Shown here: piece after piece, positions 1 through 10,000 of the stretch
How the letters are laid out: each line of letters starts with the position of its first letter
Position numbering within the stretch: the first letter of the stretch is position 1
Virus record (IMG/VR): IMGVR_UViG_3300037070_003136
Location: 1 to 48,234 of that record
DNA from: a virus
Strand: one strand, 5' to 3'
Length of the DNA stretch: 48,234 nucleotides
Translations under genes and position numbers: made by a program
Notes under the pieces: model-generated
What the model was told of the DNA's origin: nothing
The model's database searches: none
The model's input: only the letters and a program-made list of their open reading frames with translations

Positions 1-22
1 GGCCGCAGACCCCTCCTCTTCC

Positions 23-40
23 CTTGCCCCCTCAGGCAAG
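23..40 (-). terminator. Small hairpin after the left minus-strand gene pair
   Basis: Arms CTTGCC (23-28) and GGCAAG (35-40) enclose a 6-base loop directly after the stop of the gene ending at 42. There is no T-run. On the minus strand it is followed by a purine-rich GGAAGAGGAGGGG stretch (8-20) that looks like a ribosome binding site for a gene beginning outside the window, so this is more likely an attenuator or processing hairpin than a full terminator. Confidence 0.35.
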
Positions 41-41
41 A

Positions 42-464
42 TCAGGCGACTTCAGCGTCCAGGTTGTCGAGATCCTCGACCAGGTGTCGCAGAGCCGTTT
101 CCATCGTGCGGGCCTTGCGACCCTCGACGGTGCGCCCGCTCGTCGCTCGGACGATCGAGGACAACATCGCCTGCATGGTGCGGACCCGTGTCTCGGCGTC
201 ACGCACCCGGTTGGCCGACCATCCACGGACCTCGTCCAGAGTGCCGACCAATCGGTAGATCCACTGGGCGCGGTGACCTGCGGGATCGCAGGGCACGTTG
301 ATGTTGTCGTACTCCCCGAGGAACCGACGGAGATCGAAGATCGCCGCCCGCACTTCGTTGTAGTTGAACCCGAGATCGCTCTCCATCTGATCGATGGTTG
401 CTCCGTCGGGATGCGCGACGAGGTAGTCCCACAGCGCATCGCGCCGTACTTCTCTGATCGTCAT
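42..464 (-). CDS. Winged-helix-like small protein
   Basis: A 140-residue protein. Residues 5-70 alternate helices in the pattern of a winged helix-turn-helix: a helix around RRDALWDYLVAHPDG, a turn with ATIDQMESDLGF, a candidate recognition helix NYNEVRAAIFDLRRFLG, then a strand-like WIYRLV. The rest (75-140) is basic and helical. The start overlaps the stop of the upstream gene by ATGA (461-464), so the two are probably translationally coupled. It is likely a DNA-binding regulator or accessory replication/packaging protein; the family was not recognised and the DNA target is unknown. Confidence 0.6.
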   Translation of the reverse strand: MTIREVRRDALWDYLVAHPDGATIDQMESDLGFNYNEVRAAIFDLRRFLGEYDNINVPCDPAGHRAQWIYRLVGTLDEVRGWSANRVRDAETRVRTMQAMLSSIVRATSGRTVEGRKARTMETALRHLVEDLDNLDAEVA

Positions 465-1216
465 GAAGCTGCTCCTGTGATCTTCTCCAGCTCAGCGTCC
501 CAGTCGACGTTGAGAGTCCCGGCCATACGCAGGTCGAGAAGGGTGAGCAAGGCTCGGATCTTGCCGAGGGAGTCACGCAGCAACTCCATCTCCTCGTCGG
601 AGAACCCGACATCCTGAGCCACCTGCAGAGCGTTGGTGAGGCGACGCTGGGCGTAGGCGAGGTCGCCCTCGATCTCCACGAAGCGGATGGACTTGGCCTC
701 GGCCTTCTCCTTGCGCTGACGATCAGCCATCTCACGGGTCTGACGACGGCGCTTGGCGATGTCCTTCGCCTCGTCCACCGGGTCGGTCCCCTTGCGATCG
801 GCGCGCTGCTTGGCCTGCGAGATGATGTCGTCGGTGGAGCGGTTGTCGCCGCGGGCGACGTTGGCGACCGGCTCTCCAGAACCTTCCGCAATCGCCTCGG
901 AGAACTCCTGCTTCTCAGCCGACTGTCCCGACAGGCGGATGGCGTCCTGAATCGAGAGTGCGCGGCCAGGCCGCGCATCAACGGCTCGCTCGACCATCAG
1001 CTTGTAGCCGTTGGCGTACGTGCGGACAGTCGCCTCACCGCGACCGATGGCCTTGGCGTAGGCCCGGAACGATGTCTTCCCAGAGTTGGAAATGTCCAGT
1101 GTCCAGTGCCAGCGGTGCTTGGCCAACGCTTCCGTGCTTCGCTCGGCGGCTGCCTCCAGCTTCTGGTCCTTCTCGATCACCTCCTGGGGGATCGAAATGT
1201 TGCTGGGGTTCGTCAT
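461..1216 (-). CDS. Helix-turn-helix and coiled-coil protein, possible DNA-binding protein
   Basis: A 251-residue protein. Residues about 50-80 (FRAYAKAIGRGEATVRTYANGY) look like a helix-turn-helix, as in ParB/KorB-type or replication-initiator proteins, but no ParB catalytic box was seen. Residues 120-175 are highly charged (KQRADRKG, KRRRQTREMADRQRKEK) and probably form a coiled coil; residues 180-245 are helical. The ATG is preceded by GAAGGAG at good spacing, and a consensus-like promoter lies about 35 bases upstream. It is first in a two-gene unit with the winged-helix-like gene. Function is inferred only from the DNA-binding look of the sequence. Confidence 0.6.
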   Translation of the reverse strand: MTNPSNISIPQEVIEKDQKLEAAAERSTEALAKHRWHWTLDISNSGKTSFRAYAKAIGRGEATVRTYANGYKLMVERAVDARPGRALSIQDAIRLSGQSAEKQEFSEAIAEGSGEPVANVARGDNRSTDDIISQAKQRADRKGTDPVDEAKDIAKRRRQTREMADRQRKEKAEAKSIRFVEIEGDLAYAQRRLTNALQVAQDVGFSDEEMELLRDSLGKIRALLTLLDLRMAGTLNVDWDAELEKITGAAS

Positions 1217-1249
1217 ACTTCTCCTTCGAGTGAGTTACTTGAGAGGGGC

Positions 1250-1278
1250 ACCGTACCAGGTCGTTCAACGGGCGTCAA
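1250..1278 (-). promoter_or_regulatory. Sigma70-type promoter for the left minus-strand genes
   Basis: On the minus strand, TTGACG (1278-1273) is followed by a 17-base spacer and TACGGT (1255-1250). This is close to the TTGACA-N17-TATAAT consensus, lies in the only divergent intergenic space of the window, and points at the gene starting at 1216. Transcription would begin near 1243. Confidence 0.6.
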
Positions 1279-1305
1279 CCTAACGACAGAAAGAATTCTT
1301 GTGAG

Positions 1306-1584
1306 ATGCTCACGGGCGTGCTGATCCTCGGAACCTTCGCCGTCTGGCTCGTCATCCTCATCGCAGAGGAGTGGATCGTGGCTCCACGGTGGGCCTGGCG
1401 GGCCAGTGCTGGCGTACTTGGAGTCGCTTGGATATGCCTCTATGCCCCGAGCCACTGGTGGCACGGACTGGGCGTCGGGGGAGCCGCCGTTGCATTAACC
1501 CTGGTCACAGACCTTGTCCTGGTGCTCGCTGATTGGGCTAGGGTTCAAGTCCTTCACCGAACCGGGCCAAGGAGGCCACAATGA
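1306..1584 (+). CDS. Small membrane protein with three predicted membrane segments
   Basis: A 92-residue protein with hydrophobic stretches at about residues 2-20 (LTGVLILGTFAVWLVILIA), 31-46 (ASAGVLGVAWICLYA) and 54-76 (GVGGAAVALTLVTDLVLVLA). A basic tail (HRTGPRRPQ) ends the protein. The ribosome binding site before the ATG is weak. The stop overlaps the next start by ATGA (1581-1584). It could be a holin-like or superinfection-related membrane protein, but it is far from any recognised lysin and no family was identified. Confidence 0.5.
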   Translation: MLTGVLILGTFAVWLVILIAEEWIVAPRWAWRASAGVLGVAWICLYAPSHWWHGLGVGGAAVALTLVTDLVLVLADWARVQVLHRTGPRRPQ

Positions 1585-2453
1585 CCCTGAATGTCGTATT
1601 AGGGGACGGCGAGATGCCGACCAAGGAGCTGATCGCCAGCCTGGAGGATCTCCGCAACCGAGCCAAGAAGGACAACACCGACTACTGGTTCCTGATCCAG
1701 GCCAAGGCCGAGCCGACGGCGACCGACCGAGCGTTCGTCAGCTGGCTCCTCAAGGAGGACATCTGGTTCAACATCGTCTACGACGGGAGCGATGTCGATC
1801 CGATGTACCTGGGCGAGGCCCAGGAGAAGACCGTCACCAAGCGGATGGCCCCGACCATCATCAAGCAGATGAAGGAGTTGCCGAGCGAGGGCGAGGACGC
1901 CCAACTGCTGGGCCTGTTCGTCAGCGATGACTTCACCGACCCCAAGGACCGCTGGCTCAACGACGTGGGAGCCGCCGTACAGGAGGCGGGCTTCAAGGTG
2001 CGGGCGCTCAACGACGGGCTGGTCGAGGTCGACATGCTGGACGGCGGCGACGAACCGGAAGACGAGGATGAAGAGGACGAGGAAGAGGAAGTCGAGGAGG
2101 CCGAGGTCGCTGAAGGACCGGAGAGCCTCGAAGGACTGCTGGACGAGATGACGCGCGAGCAGCTGATCTCTCACGCCGCAGTGCTGGGCATCACCTTCCC
2201 GCCACGGACGCGGATGAACACGATGGTCAGCGCCATCTTGAACCACAAGGTCGCCTCTCCCGCAGAGGAACTCGATCCCGAGCCGGAGTACGCCGCACTC
2301 ACCGTGGTCGACAACACCACCCCTATCACCTACACCGTCGACATGTCGACGGTCAGCGCCCCGGCGATGATGATCATCGTGTCCAACGGGACGGTCACCT
2401 CCAAGGTGGTCACCGCTGAGCAGGTCGAGAACATCATGTCCTCGATCCACTGA
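1581..2453 (+). CDS. Acidic protein with a C-terminal SAP/Rho-N-like segment
   Basis: A 290-residue protein translated from an ATG behind AAGGAGG. Residues 1-150 form a globular, tryptophan-containing domain that was not recognised. Residues about 153-175 are almost all Asp/Glu. Residues 183-226 (LEGLLDEMTREQLISHAAVLGI) resemble a SAP or Rho-N-like helix-extended-loop-helix segment, which in known families binds nucleic acid. The C-terminal 50 residues are strand-rich. With the membrane-protein gene it forms a plus-strand pair running head-on into the virion operon. Role unknown; a nucleic-acid-associated or DNA-mimic protein is possible. Confidence 0.6.
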   Translation: MTLNVVLGDGEMPTKELIASLEDLRNRAKKDNTDYWFLIQAKAEPTATDRAFVSWLLKEDIWFNIVYDGSDVDPMYLGEAQEKTVTKRMAPTIIKQMKELPSEGEDAQLLGLFVSDDFTDPKDRWLNDVGAAVQEAGFKVRALNDGLVEVDMLDGGDEPEDEDEEDEEEEVEEAEVAEGPESLEGLLDEMTREQLISHAAVLGITFPPRTRMNTMVSAILNHKVASPAEELDPEPEYAALTVVDNTTPITYTVDMSTVSAPAMMIIVSNGTVTSKVVTAEQVENIMSSIH

Positions 2454-2464
2454 CACACAAGGTC

Positions 2465-2578
2465 TAAGGTGGCCTTAACCAGTCCGACGTTTCCGCCTCG
2501 GTCTGATAGGAGGAAATCTGCTCCTCCGAACGGGTGAGCTGGGCCGGGGCCTACCCCTCGGCCCGCCACCCGCTCACC
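2465..2578. terminator. Convergent, hairpin-rich terminator region
   Basis: Three inverted repeats lie between the convergent genes: TAAGG/CCTTA (2465-2469/2473-2477), GGAGGA/TCCTCC (2509-2514/2522-2527), and a strong compound stem CGGGTG/CACCCG (2531-2536/2567-2572) with inner arms GGGCCG/CGGCCC (2541-2546/2559-2564). The stop codon of the minus-strand gene (2574-2576) abuts the last stem. No T-run follows in either direction, which is common for terminators in high-G+C genomes. Confidence 0.6.
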
Positions 2579-4061
2579 AGGGCGAGACGATGTTCTGCAG
2601 GCTGGGAGCAGCGTCAGTTCGATATGCCAATATCGGACCGGCGTAGGGGACCAACGGTCGCGACTCATTCCACATCGGATCGTTGGGGTAGAGCACGTTG
2701 AGGTGGCCGATGACCGGCGTGCCTGCTGGCACCCACTGGTAGGCCAGACCCTGCTGCTCGGCCTCGTCATCAGTCAGAGTGGCGGGAGTCTGGTCGACAC
2801 GCTGAGCGAACAGCCGACCGAACGTGGAGACGCGCAAGTTGTACCAACAGCTGTAACTGACGTGTCGATTGGCGGTCCCTCCGTACCAGGAGAAGTCCTC
2901 ACGCGCTCCGTACTCGGAGTCACCGTCGAAGTACGGCCAGTCGTTGTTGTTGGCGGGCATCAGCCCAGGCTCGACGCAGACCTGATCGACATCGAAGACC
3001 CCAGTAGTCGAGCCTTCCTCTTGCGGCTTGAACTCCAGTCGGAGCATGCCGTGTACGCCCTCACCGATGTCGCGAGTGGTGCGGATGTGGACGAAGCCAC
3101 CACCGATGAGATGTGACGGCGTCGTCTCACCCTCAGCGACCACCTCGTTACCCCAGTCGACGCGGCTCACGGCGTAGTCGCTCTCCCAAGTGACCAGCCC
3201 GACCTTGAGGACTCCAGCACCTGCAGTCGATGGGTAGCGGGCCTGAAGCTGGATGGTCACGCCGTACTCCTGACGGCGATTCCCGTGACGCAGAGGGAAG
3301 ATGTCGCTCTCCAGAATCAGCGGCGAGTTCCCGGTGACACGCCCGCACAAGGCTCCAGCACCGGGAGGTGCGTCCTGCACCAAGGCGATCGAACCGTTGC
3401 TCCTCCAGAAGCTGGAGTTGAGTTCGAAGCTCGGGTTGGCGATCAGGTTGAGTCGTTGCGGATAGACCCAGACGTGCTGGGTTCTCGCCGTTTCGAATGA
3501 GGGAACGGTGTTGCGCGTCAAGACCAGCTGCCCCTCGACAGCAGTCGGCAGGCTGCCTCCAGCAGGTCCAGCTGGATCCCAGTAGAACAGGGAGCGCTTG
3601 TCAGCGAGGTTGATGTCCTTGAGCGGTGCTACTCCGTCACCAGCACGCATCAGCACGCCAGCTGGCAGCGGCGTGTTGGTGACGAACATGATCTCGTCAG
3701 CAGTAGCGCTCCCCTTGTTGAGACAGAAAGCGATGGCTCGCACCGGAGTTGTCGCCGTCCCTGCCGCCAGGTCAAACTGCACATCGTCGGCAATCGAGGC
3801 GTACTGACGGACACCAACCGCCCCCTTGGTCACGGTGCGGACCGGGCCACTGACGTAGTAGCTCCCCCACCCCAGTGTGTTCTTCAAGGTGTCGACCTTG
3901 TTGATACCGGCATATGCCGTGGTCGTGGTGCTCCCCTCACCCTCTCCTCCAGCCGCAGTGAGAGATGGGGCCTCGGGGAACAGATACATCCGCACGCTGA
4001 GCGGCGTGGTCCAACCTGTCTTCAGCAAGTTGAGGAATTGGGTGGTGAAGTAGTAGCTCAC
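2574..4061 (-). CDS. Virion carbohydrate-binding-like protein, distal baseplate
   Basis: A 495-residue protein read from GTG at 4061, which overlaps the stop of the preceding 2052-residue gene (GTGA); the open frame extends further upstream but that part is only a shadow. Residues about 1-190 are strand-rich. Residues about 204-345 (start LIANPSFELNSSFW) look like a CBM4/9-type galactose-binding beta-sandwich, followed by the WPYFDGDSEYGAREDFSW signature often seen in phage tail-tip sugar-binding proteins. As the last gene of the virion operon, after the P2 gpI-like protein, it is probably an outer baseplate or receptor-binding component. Receptor unknown. Confidence 0.65.
   Translation of the reverse strand: MSYYFTTQFLNLLKTGWTTPLSVRMYLFPEAPSLTAAGGEGEGSTTTTAYAGINKVDTLKNTLGWGSYYVSGPVRTVTKGAVGVRQYASIADDVQFDLAAGTATTPVRAIAFCLNKGSATADEIMFVTNTPLPAGVLMRAGDGVAPLKDINLADKRSLFYWDPAGPAGGSLPTAVEGQLVLTRNTVPSFETARTQHVWVYPQRLNLIANPSFELNSSFWRSNGSIALVQDAPPGAGALCGRVTGNSPLILESDIFPLRHGNRRQEYGVTIQLQARYPSTAGAGVLKVGLVTWESDYAVSRVDWGNEVVAEGETTPSHLIGGGFVHIRTTRDIGEGVHGMLRLEFKPQEEGSTTGVFDVDQVCVEPGLMPANNNDWPYFDGDSEYGAREDFSWYGGTANRHVSYSCWYNLRVSTFGRLFAQRVDQTPATLTDDEAEQQGLAYQWVPAGTPVIGHLNVLYPNDPMWNESRPLVPYAGPILAYRTDAAPSLQNIVSPW
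2621..2634. repeat. Dispersed 14-bp ATAT-pair element
   Basis: GATATG-CC-AATATC, one base off the strict form. It lies inside the 3' end of the last virion gene. Confidence 0.5.
3903..3916. repeat. Dispersed 14-bp ATAT-pair element
   Basis: GATACC-GG-CATATG, one base off the strict form, inside the 5' part of the carbohydrate-binding-like gene. Confidence 0.45.
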
Positions 4062-7000
4062 GACGATGGTTCTCCGATGAAGTACGGATCGGGGTGGCCA
4101 CCATCGCCTGGACCGATCTCTTCGCCGCCTGCCACCGGCAGACCGGTGGGACCAGTCAAGGTGAGGGTCTTGACGAAGATGTCCGAGCTGAAGGTCTGGG
4201 AACTGCCCACGTAGGAGAGTGATGCGCCAGAGAAATGGACCATCGGTGACCGCGATGTGTTCGTACCGGCCACCCTCCCTGTGATGGCGATGGCAGGGAC
4301 GACGTAGGCAGCATTGAGCGGGGCAGCTCCGCTCACCGATGTGACCAACCACTGATTGATGGTCGGGGTTCGAGCGCTCGCTCCCGGTGAGTGACTGAGA
4401 TAGTCCGCAGGCATACCGTCGGCGTCAAACCACAGCAGGATGGCCTGGAACGTCGGGCCTGCAAACTCAGTGGCAACCGAGATCGAGAAGGCGTAGATGT
4501 CACCAGGCTTGACAGGAGTGCTCCGGTCACGCGGGAGTATCTCAATTGATTGAGTCTCGGGTGGTACTGGAGGGAGTCTGCCGTCACCACAGGTGATGAA
4601 GATGTTCGCCGTTGAATCACCAGGCGCCGTGTAGACGTGCATCATCCCCTTCCCGTCGACCGGTGCCGGGGTAAAGCCGTACGTGCCGCTGGAGAAGAAG
4701 ATGCTCAGGGGGCTGAGCCACCCGGCAGGGACGCCAGTGCCGGTAGGAGGTGGGTAAGCCGGTCCCGGTCCGTAGGTGAATTCGTGGATGCCAGCCCAGT
4801 CTCCGGTCCCGTTGACAAACTCGGAGTTATCGGGGAGCAGCATCACGTTGTCGGACTGAGTGACATCGCTGTCGCACTTGGCAACCGTCGCCACCAGTGA
4901 CATCAACCCGCCAACCGTGCCACGACCACGGTAGAGGTGGCCGATCTTGCCGACCAGTGCTCGATAGCAGTAGTCCCCGATGGCCGGTTCGAACGGCACC
5001 CCGAAATTGTCACCGATGCGGCGCAGCAAGCTCATCGGGGTGAAGTCGGTGTGATACATGTTCGACATCGACTCGACGTACTCACGCGTGTAGTCCAGGT
5101 GATACCCGAATATGCCGAGCCACCGCTTGAGATCGCCGTCGTTGGCTCCGCCCCGCATGTTGTCGTCCAGGTGCCGGTAGTACGGAGGCAGCCCGTTCCA
5201 CAGGTGGTCGGCATGGTGGAAGTTGCGAGGCAACAGGCAACAGTGGACGGCTGAGCGCACCCAGTCCCTGCCGATCTTGAAGAACAGCCCGTAGTAATAC
5301 CACCGGCCAGGAGTCAGGCCTGGATCCTGGGACGGCAACGCCCTGGGATCGAACTGATTGGGTGTGACAATCTCCTTGGAGGAACTGTCGTACCTGTAAC
5401 CGTTGGGGTACAGCTGCTGCTTGGTCATCCGCATCACGGCTTGACCGTCATTGACCGTGGCGGGATACCCCATGCCGCAACGAACGATCAGCACCTCGGA
5501 CCACAGGATGTCACCAGCGTCATGCTCAGTGTCCACCGAGATGGTCAGCTGCGGAGGAATGTTCCACTCGATCTCGATCGTGTCGTAGTTGATCGGGGAC
5601 GAATAGAGGATGCCCCTACCGACACCGGCAGGTGTCCACCCAGGCAGAGAGGTCGGATATCGGATAGCCGTCTGCTGAGTGCGAGTACTGGTGGAGCCAC
5701 GAACGTAGTCACCAACCTGAGTATCGATGTTGCGATGCACCGTGAAGGCGGGCTGTATCCACCACCTCGACGTGTCGTCCTGCTCAGTACCAGGCCACCA
5801 AGGCCTGTTGAGTGACGGTGACATGAGCTTCAGGAAAGGACCGACATCGGAAGCAACGAGCGTCGTCGTTGGCCCGTCCTCTCCTCTCACCAACGTGGTG
5901 GACGGGCCTATCGGTGAGGGCAGGATCTCTGTGGTAGAGCCAGGAGTCGACGGCGTGATGTCGGTGGTCGGGCCTGGTGCCGACGGCACGACTGCAATCT
6001 TGGTGCGTCCGGTGAGCGGCTCCAGCACCACGTTCTCACCAGTCTTTGCCGTGAACGCTGCAGAGTCAGGAGCGATACCGGCGAATGAGTTGATGTTCCA
6101 CCCGAACCTCTCGGTGCCCCCAGGCCTGTTGTCGGTACCGATGCCGTCGGTGATCGACACGTTGGAGATCTGCCCGCTCATCGGCGATCCGGCCTCACTC
6201 CCACCGAAGGTCACCATTTCGGTGTCCATGTACAGGGAGGTGACATCATCGAAGATCAGAGGATCACCTTGGAGCACCCACTCAGTCGGCAGGGGGATGA
6301 GAGGGAAACCAGCCGGTACGAGCACGTCAGGTGCAGTCCAGAAGGTCACGACAGCAGAGCTGAGAGTGAGGTCATACTTGACTGTGACAGCCAGCCAACC
6401 CCAGTCAGCCGCCTCGTCATCCCACAAATCGGTGATCGCTGCGCTGATGACATCGGTTGCCCCGTCCTGAGAAGCACGGAAGATGAAGTCGGTGCCCGAA
6501 CGGGACAGAGAGAAACTGCGACCGAGAGGAGTGACGTTGCCGGTTGCCTCGATCGATGTGATGTTGGCGTTGGTCTTGGCGTAAGAGAACGACTGAGCTG
6601 ACGGGACCACCGTCACTGTGTAGGTGCCGTCGAAGGGTGCTCCCACATCGGACACCACGACCTGTTCGCCGACCTTCAGACCGTGCGGCGTACTGGTGAT
6701 GATGGTGGCCACGTTGGAGAGAAGGGCCTTGTTGGTCACTACGGATGGGCCAACAGGGTTCCACTTCTGCACCAGTATCTGATCATCATCCTCGGAGACA
6801 GGCGTTGTGAACTTGACACGCGTCACCAAGGAGAAGCTCGAAGTCACGGGGGACAGGTTTGGGACAACAGCTCGGCAGTACTCACCACTCACCCCGCCGA
6901 ACGATGCATATCCCGATATGGTCGGCGTCGCTGACTTGAGGAGCGTCACAGTCTTGCCGCGACCCTCGACGAAACTCGATGCCGTGGTCGATACACGCAG

Positions 7001-10000
7001 TGCTTCCTGATCGAGGCGGAAGATCTCAGCGTTGCTGTTGCCTCTGATCACCAAGTGGGAGATACGACCGGCGAAGTGGTCAGCTCCTCCTCCAGCCAGC
7101 TCCTGAGCACCGATCCAGAACGGCCCGGTGCCTTGAACCAGTCCGGTGGTGTTGTAGGTGGTGACTCGGCTACCGACGCTTGTCCAGGTGTCACCAGCAT
7201 CAGCTGATTCCTCCAGGTGCAAGGTTTGCGTGGTCGAAACCATTTCCACTGTCAGCCTGAGTGTGCGGAACTCACCGTCGGCTGGTAACGGCACTGGGAC
7301 ACTGAGTGCTGAGTACTCGATGACACCGTCGGACGATGTCCAGGTGAAGATGAACTCGGCCTCAGGCGACAACCGCAGCAGGTACGCATGGTTGTTTCCG
7401 GCTGACCACCGACCGCAGATGGTCTGCACTGGTCCCACATAGTTGATCGGCAACAGCGGGTCGTCTTCGATGACTGCCCGACCACGCCAACGATCAGGAG
7501 CAATCCGCATGGTGAAGGAGATCGATCCATCGACAGCCGGAAACGCTGGTGGACCAGCCGCTGTTGTGGTGGTGTAGTTACCGCTAGTGCCTGGGAAGTA
7601 GATGTACCCGGTGTTGCTGAGCGTGTTTGCCGCCGTCGTATTACGGACGATGGTGACGACCTGGCTGGTGACTGCTGTGAAGGACGTTGCCGCCGGAGCA
7701 ATGTCGAGGCTCCTCTGGTCGACCAGTAACACTTCGTTGCCCTGGATGGGCACACCACCAGGGTCGAAACCCCCCCGATACGAGAAGTGGCTGATCATTC
7801 CCTTGAACAGCTGACCAACGAGCAGCGGTGCAGTGGAAGCGAACAGTGCTCCTGACACAGGGGTCTGGCTGATCCTGGTCCAGGTCTTGTTGTCGTCGGA
7901 AACCCAGAACCGTACGTACTGACTGGCCTCGTACGACACAGCGACACGCTTGGCTGAGTTAGGGGCGAAGCCGAGCACTCCCGACTCGATGTAGTTGGCG
8001 TAGGTCGTGCCGTTGGTCGACCACTGGAAGGCGAGCTTGCCTGTAGCGGTGAGCAGGAACTTCCAGCCAAGGTTGGAGGCCGCTCCAACCGCAGCGTTCG
8101 TCTTGGACATGATTTCGCGATCGACATCAGTCGGTGTCCAGTCAGCGATGACCAGGCGAGCCTCGACCACGAACCCCGTGATGTTCTGCAGGTTGGCAGC
8201 ATTGGGGACTGACAGATAGTTCCCGACAGTCCCTGGCAGATTGACATATCCGTAGTCGATGGGGATAGCGTCTCGACGCACCGTGAGCGTCCCTGTAGGG
8301 GTGACGATCGTCGGAGCGTTGGGGTTGGCCGGGATGTGCTCAGGAGCGATCCTGAACATCTCGATGCTGGTCGAGGTAGTTGATCCGTAGATCGACACCT
8401 CGGAGATCTTTCCGTCGTACTTGGGTCCGATGAGCAACGGCGATGTCGAGTTGTAGACGATGCCCACGGCACCGCTCTGCTGAGTGCCCAGCGCTGTCCA
8501 ATCGACGCCGTCGAGCGACGTGAAGAAGTCAACGGTCCTCGTCGCAGCAACAACGGTGTTGATCTTCACCCACAGCTGACCGGAGTCGGCAAGGACAGGT
8601 ACTGACGACTTCAGCGTCGTGTAGGCCGTGCCGTTTGTCGACCACAGGAACATCAAGTACCCACTGGTGTCCAGCGCCACGGCGTACGAGCGCTGGTTTG
8701 TGACTCCCCACTTGGAGATGATCGTCTGCTCCTCGAACGGTCGCCAGGTAACGGGAGACATAGAGATGACGATCGAGCTAGGCCCCACGATGTCGTAGAC
8801 CGTGCCGGTATCGGCAACCATCAAGTCGTTGCCAGCAGTGCCAGGAAACTGGACGTACCCGTTATCTACCGGGGCAGGGTTGCGCTGTACCGTCAAGTCC
8901 TGACCAGTCGCCGCCTTCAGTGTGACATCAGTAGATGTCACATCGACAAAGCTGTCGGCATTGAGGGTGAACACCTCAGTGCCCTCTACTGGTGTGGCCC
9001 CCGTCCCCGTGCGGATAGAGACATATCCGATATCACCGCGGATCGATGGCCCCGGCCCTGCAGTGACGGTCCCAAAGAGCCAGCCTGCCCCAATCAGCAG
9101 CGGGTTGTCCGAGTTACCGACGGGAGAAGCTGCGGGTCCAGTGTTGTAACTCAAGGTCCATGAAGCAGCAGCGGGAGGAGTGATGCTGTCCTCTAGCGAG
9201 TACCACCCCTTGTTCGAGTTAGCGCCTCCAGCAGGGTTGTAGTAGAAGCTGTACCAGACCCACTTCCCGTTGTCGTCTCGGAGAATGTTGGAGGCCGACC
9301 TGAATGAGGAAGTGTCATTCGGACCCCAGGTGTAGAGCGACCCGTACGGACCACTCGCCAGTCGATAGACCAAACCCTTGCCGACTGGAGAAGCGAAGTA
9401 GTTCGGAATCGAGTCGACCTGACGCATCCGCAGGATGATGTACATCGCTGTCGTCACGTCGAGAGCAGCAGCGTCAGGTGTCTCCAGGTAGTTGCCGATC
9501 GTGCCAGGGAACCTGGCGTACCCCTGACCGATGGCCTTCTTCTTGCGGACGATGGTCGCCACGGAAGTAGCCGGGGTGCAGGCGAACGTCTCAGCGTCGG
9601 GAACCACTCCAGCAAGATGGAGATTGGCATCGAAGCAGAACACTTGTGTGCCGCCACCGACCGTGCCGGACGTCCCAACGTTGTCACGAAGCGAAACGAA
9701 CCCGATCTTGCCAGCGAAGGGCTGAGACGATCCGTCGTTGATCCCACTGATCGTCAGGTTGGCTGATGATGCGAAGATCGCCGTCGTCGCCGTTGCCGGA
9801 ACGTCAGCACCCAGCTTCGTCCAAGCGACACCGTCGTCGGAGATCCAGAACCTGGCGATGTCAGTGCCCACATCGTGTGTGACACTCACCCACTTCAAGG
9901 TTTGTCCCGCAGCGAGAACACTCTGGACGGAGACTGACGAAGTAACTCCAGGGGAGTCAGACCCTGTCGTTGACCATGCGTAGCCGAGCGTGCCAGCAGG

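Noticed and set aside
199-981. A 260-codon minus-strand frame overlapping both left-end genes
   Set aside because: Arg/Ser/Pro-rich product in another frame of two genes that have good starts and a 4-base overlap.
2574-4352. Longer 592-residue version of the last virion gene
   Set aside because: Its first 97 codons lie inside the giant tail gene and read as a basic shadow; the GTG at 4061 overlapping the stop fits the operon pattern.
9024-9036. CATATC-C-GATATC as another dispersed element
   Set aside because: Spacer is 1 base rather than 2, so it was not counted.
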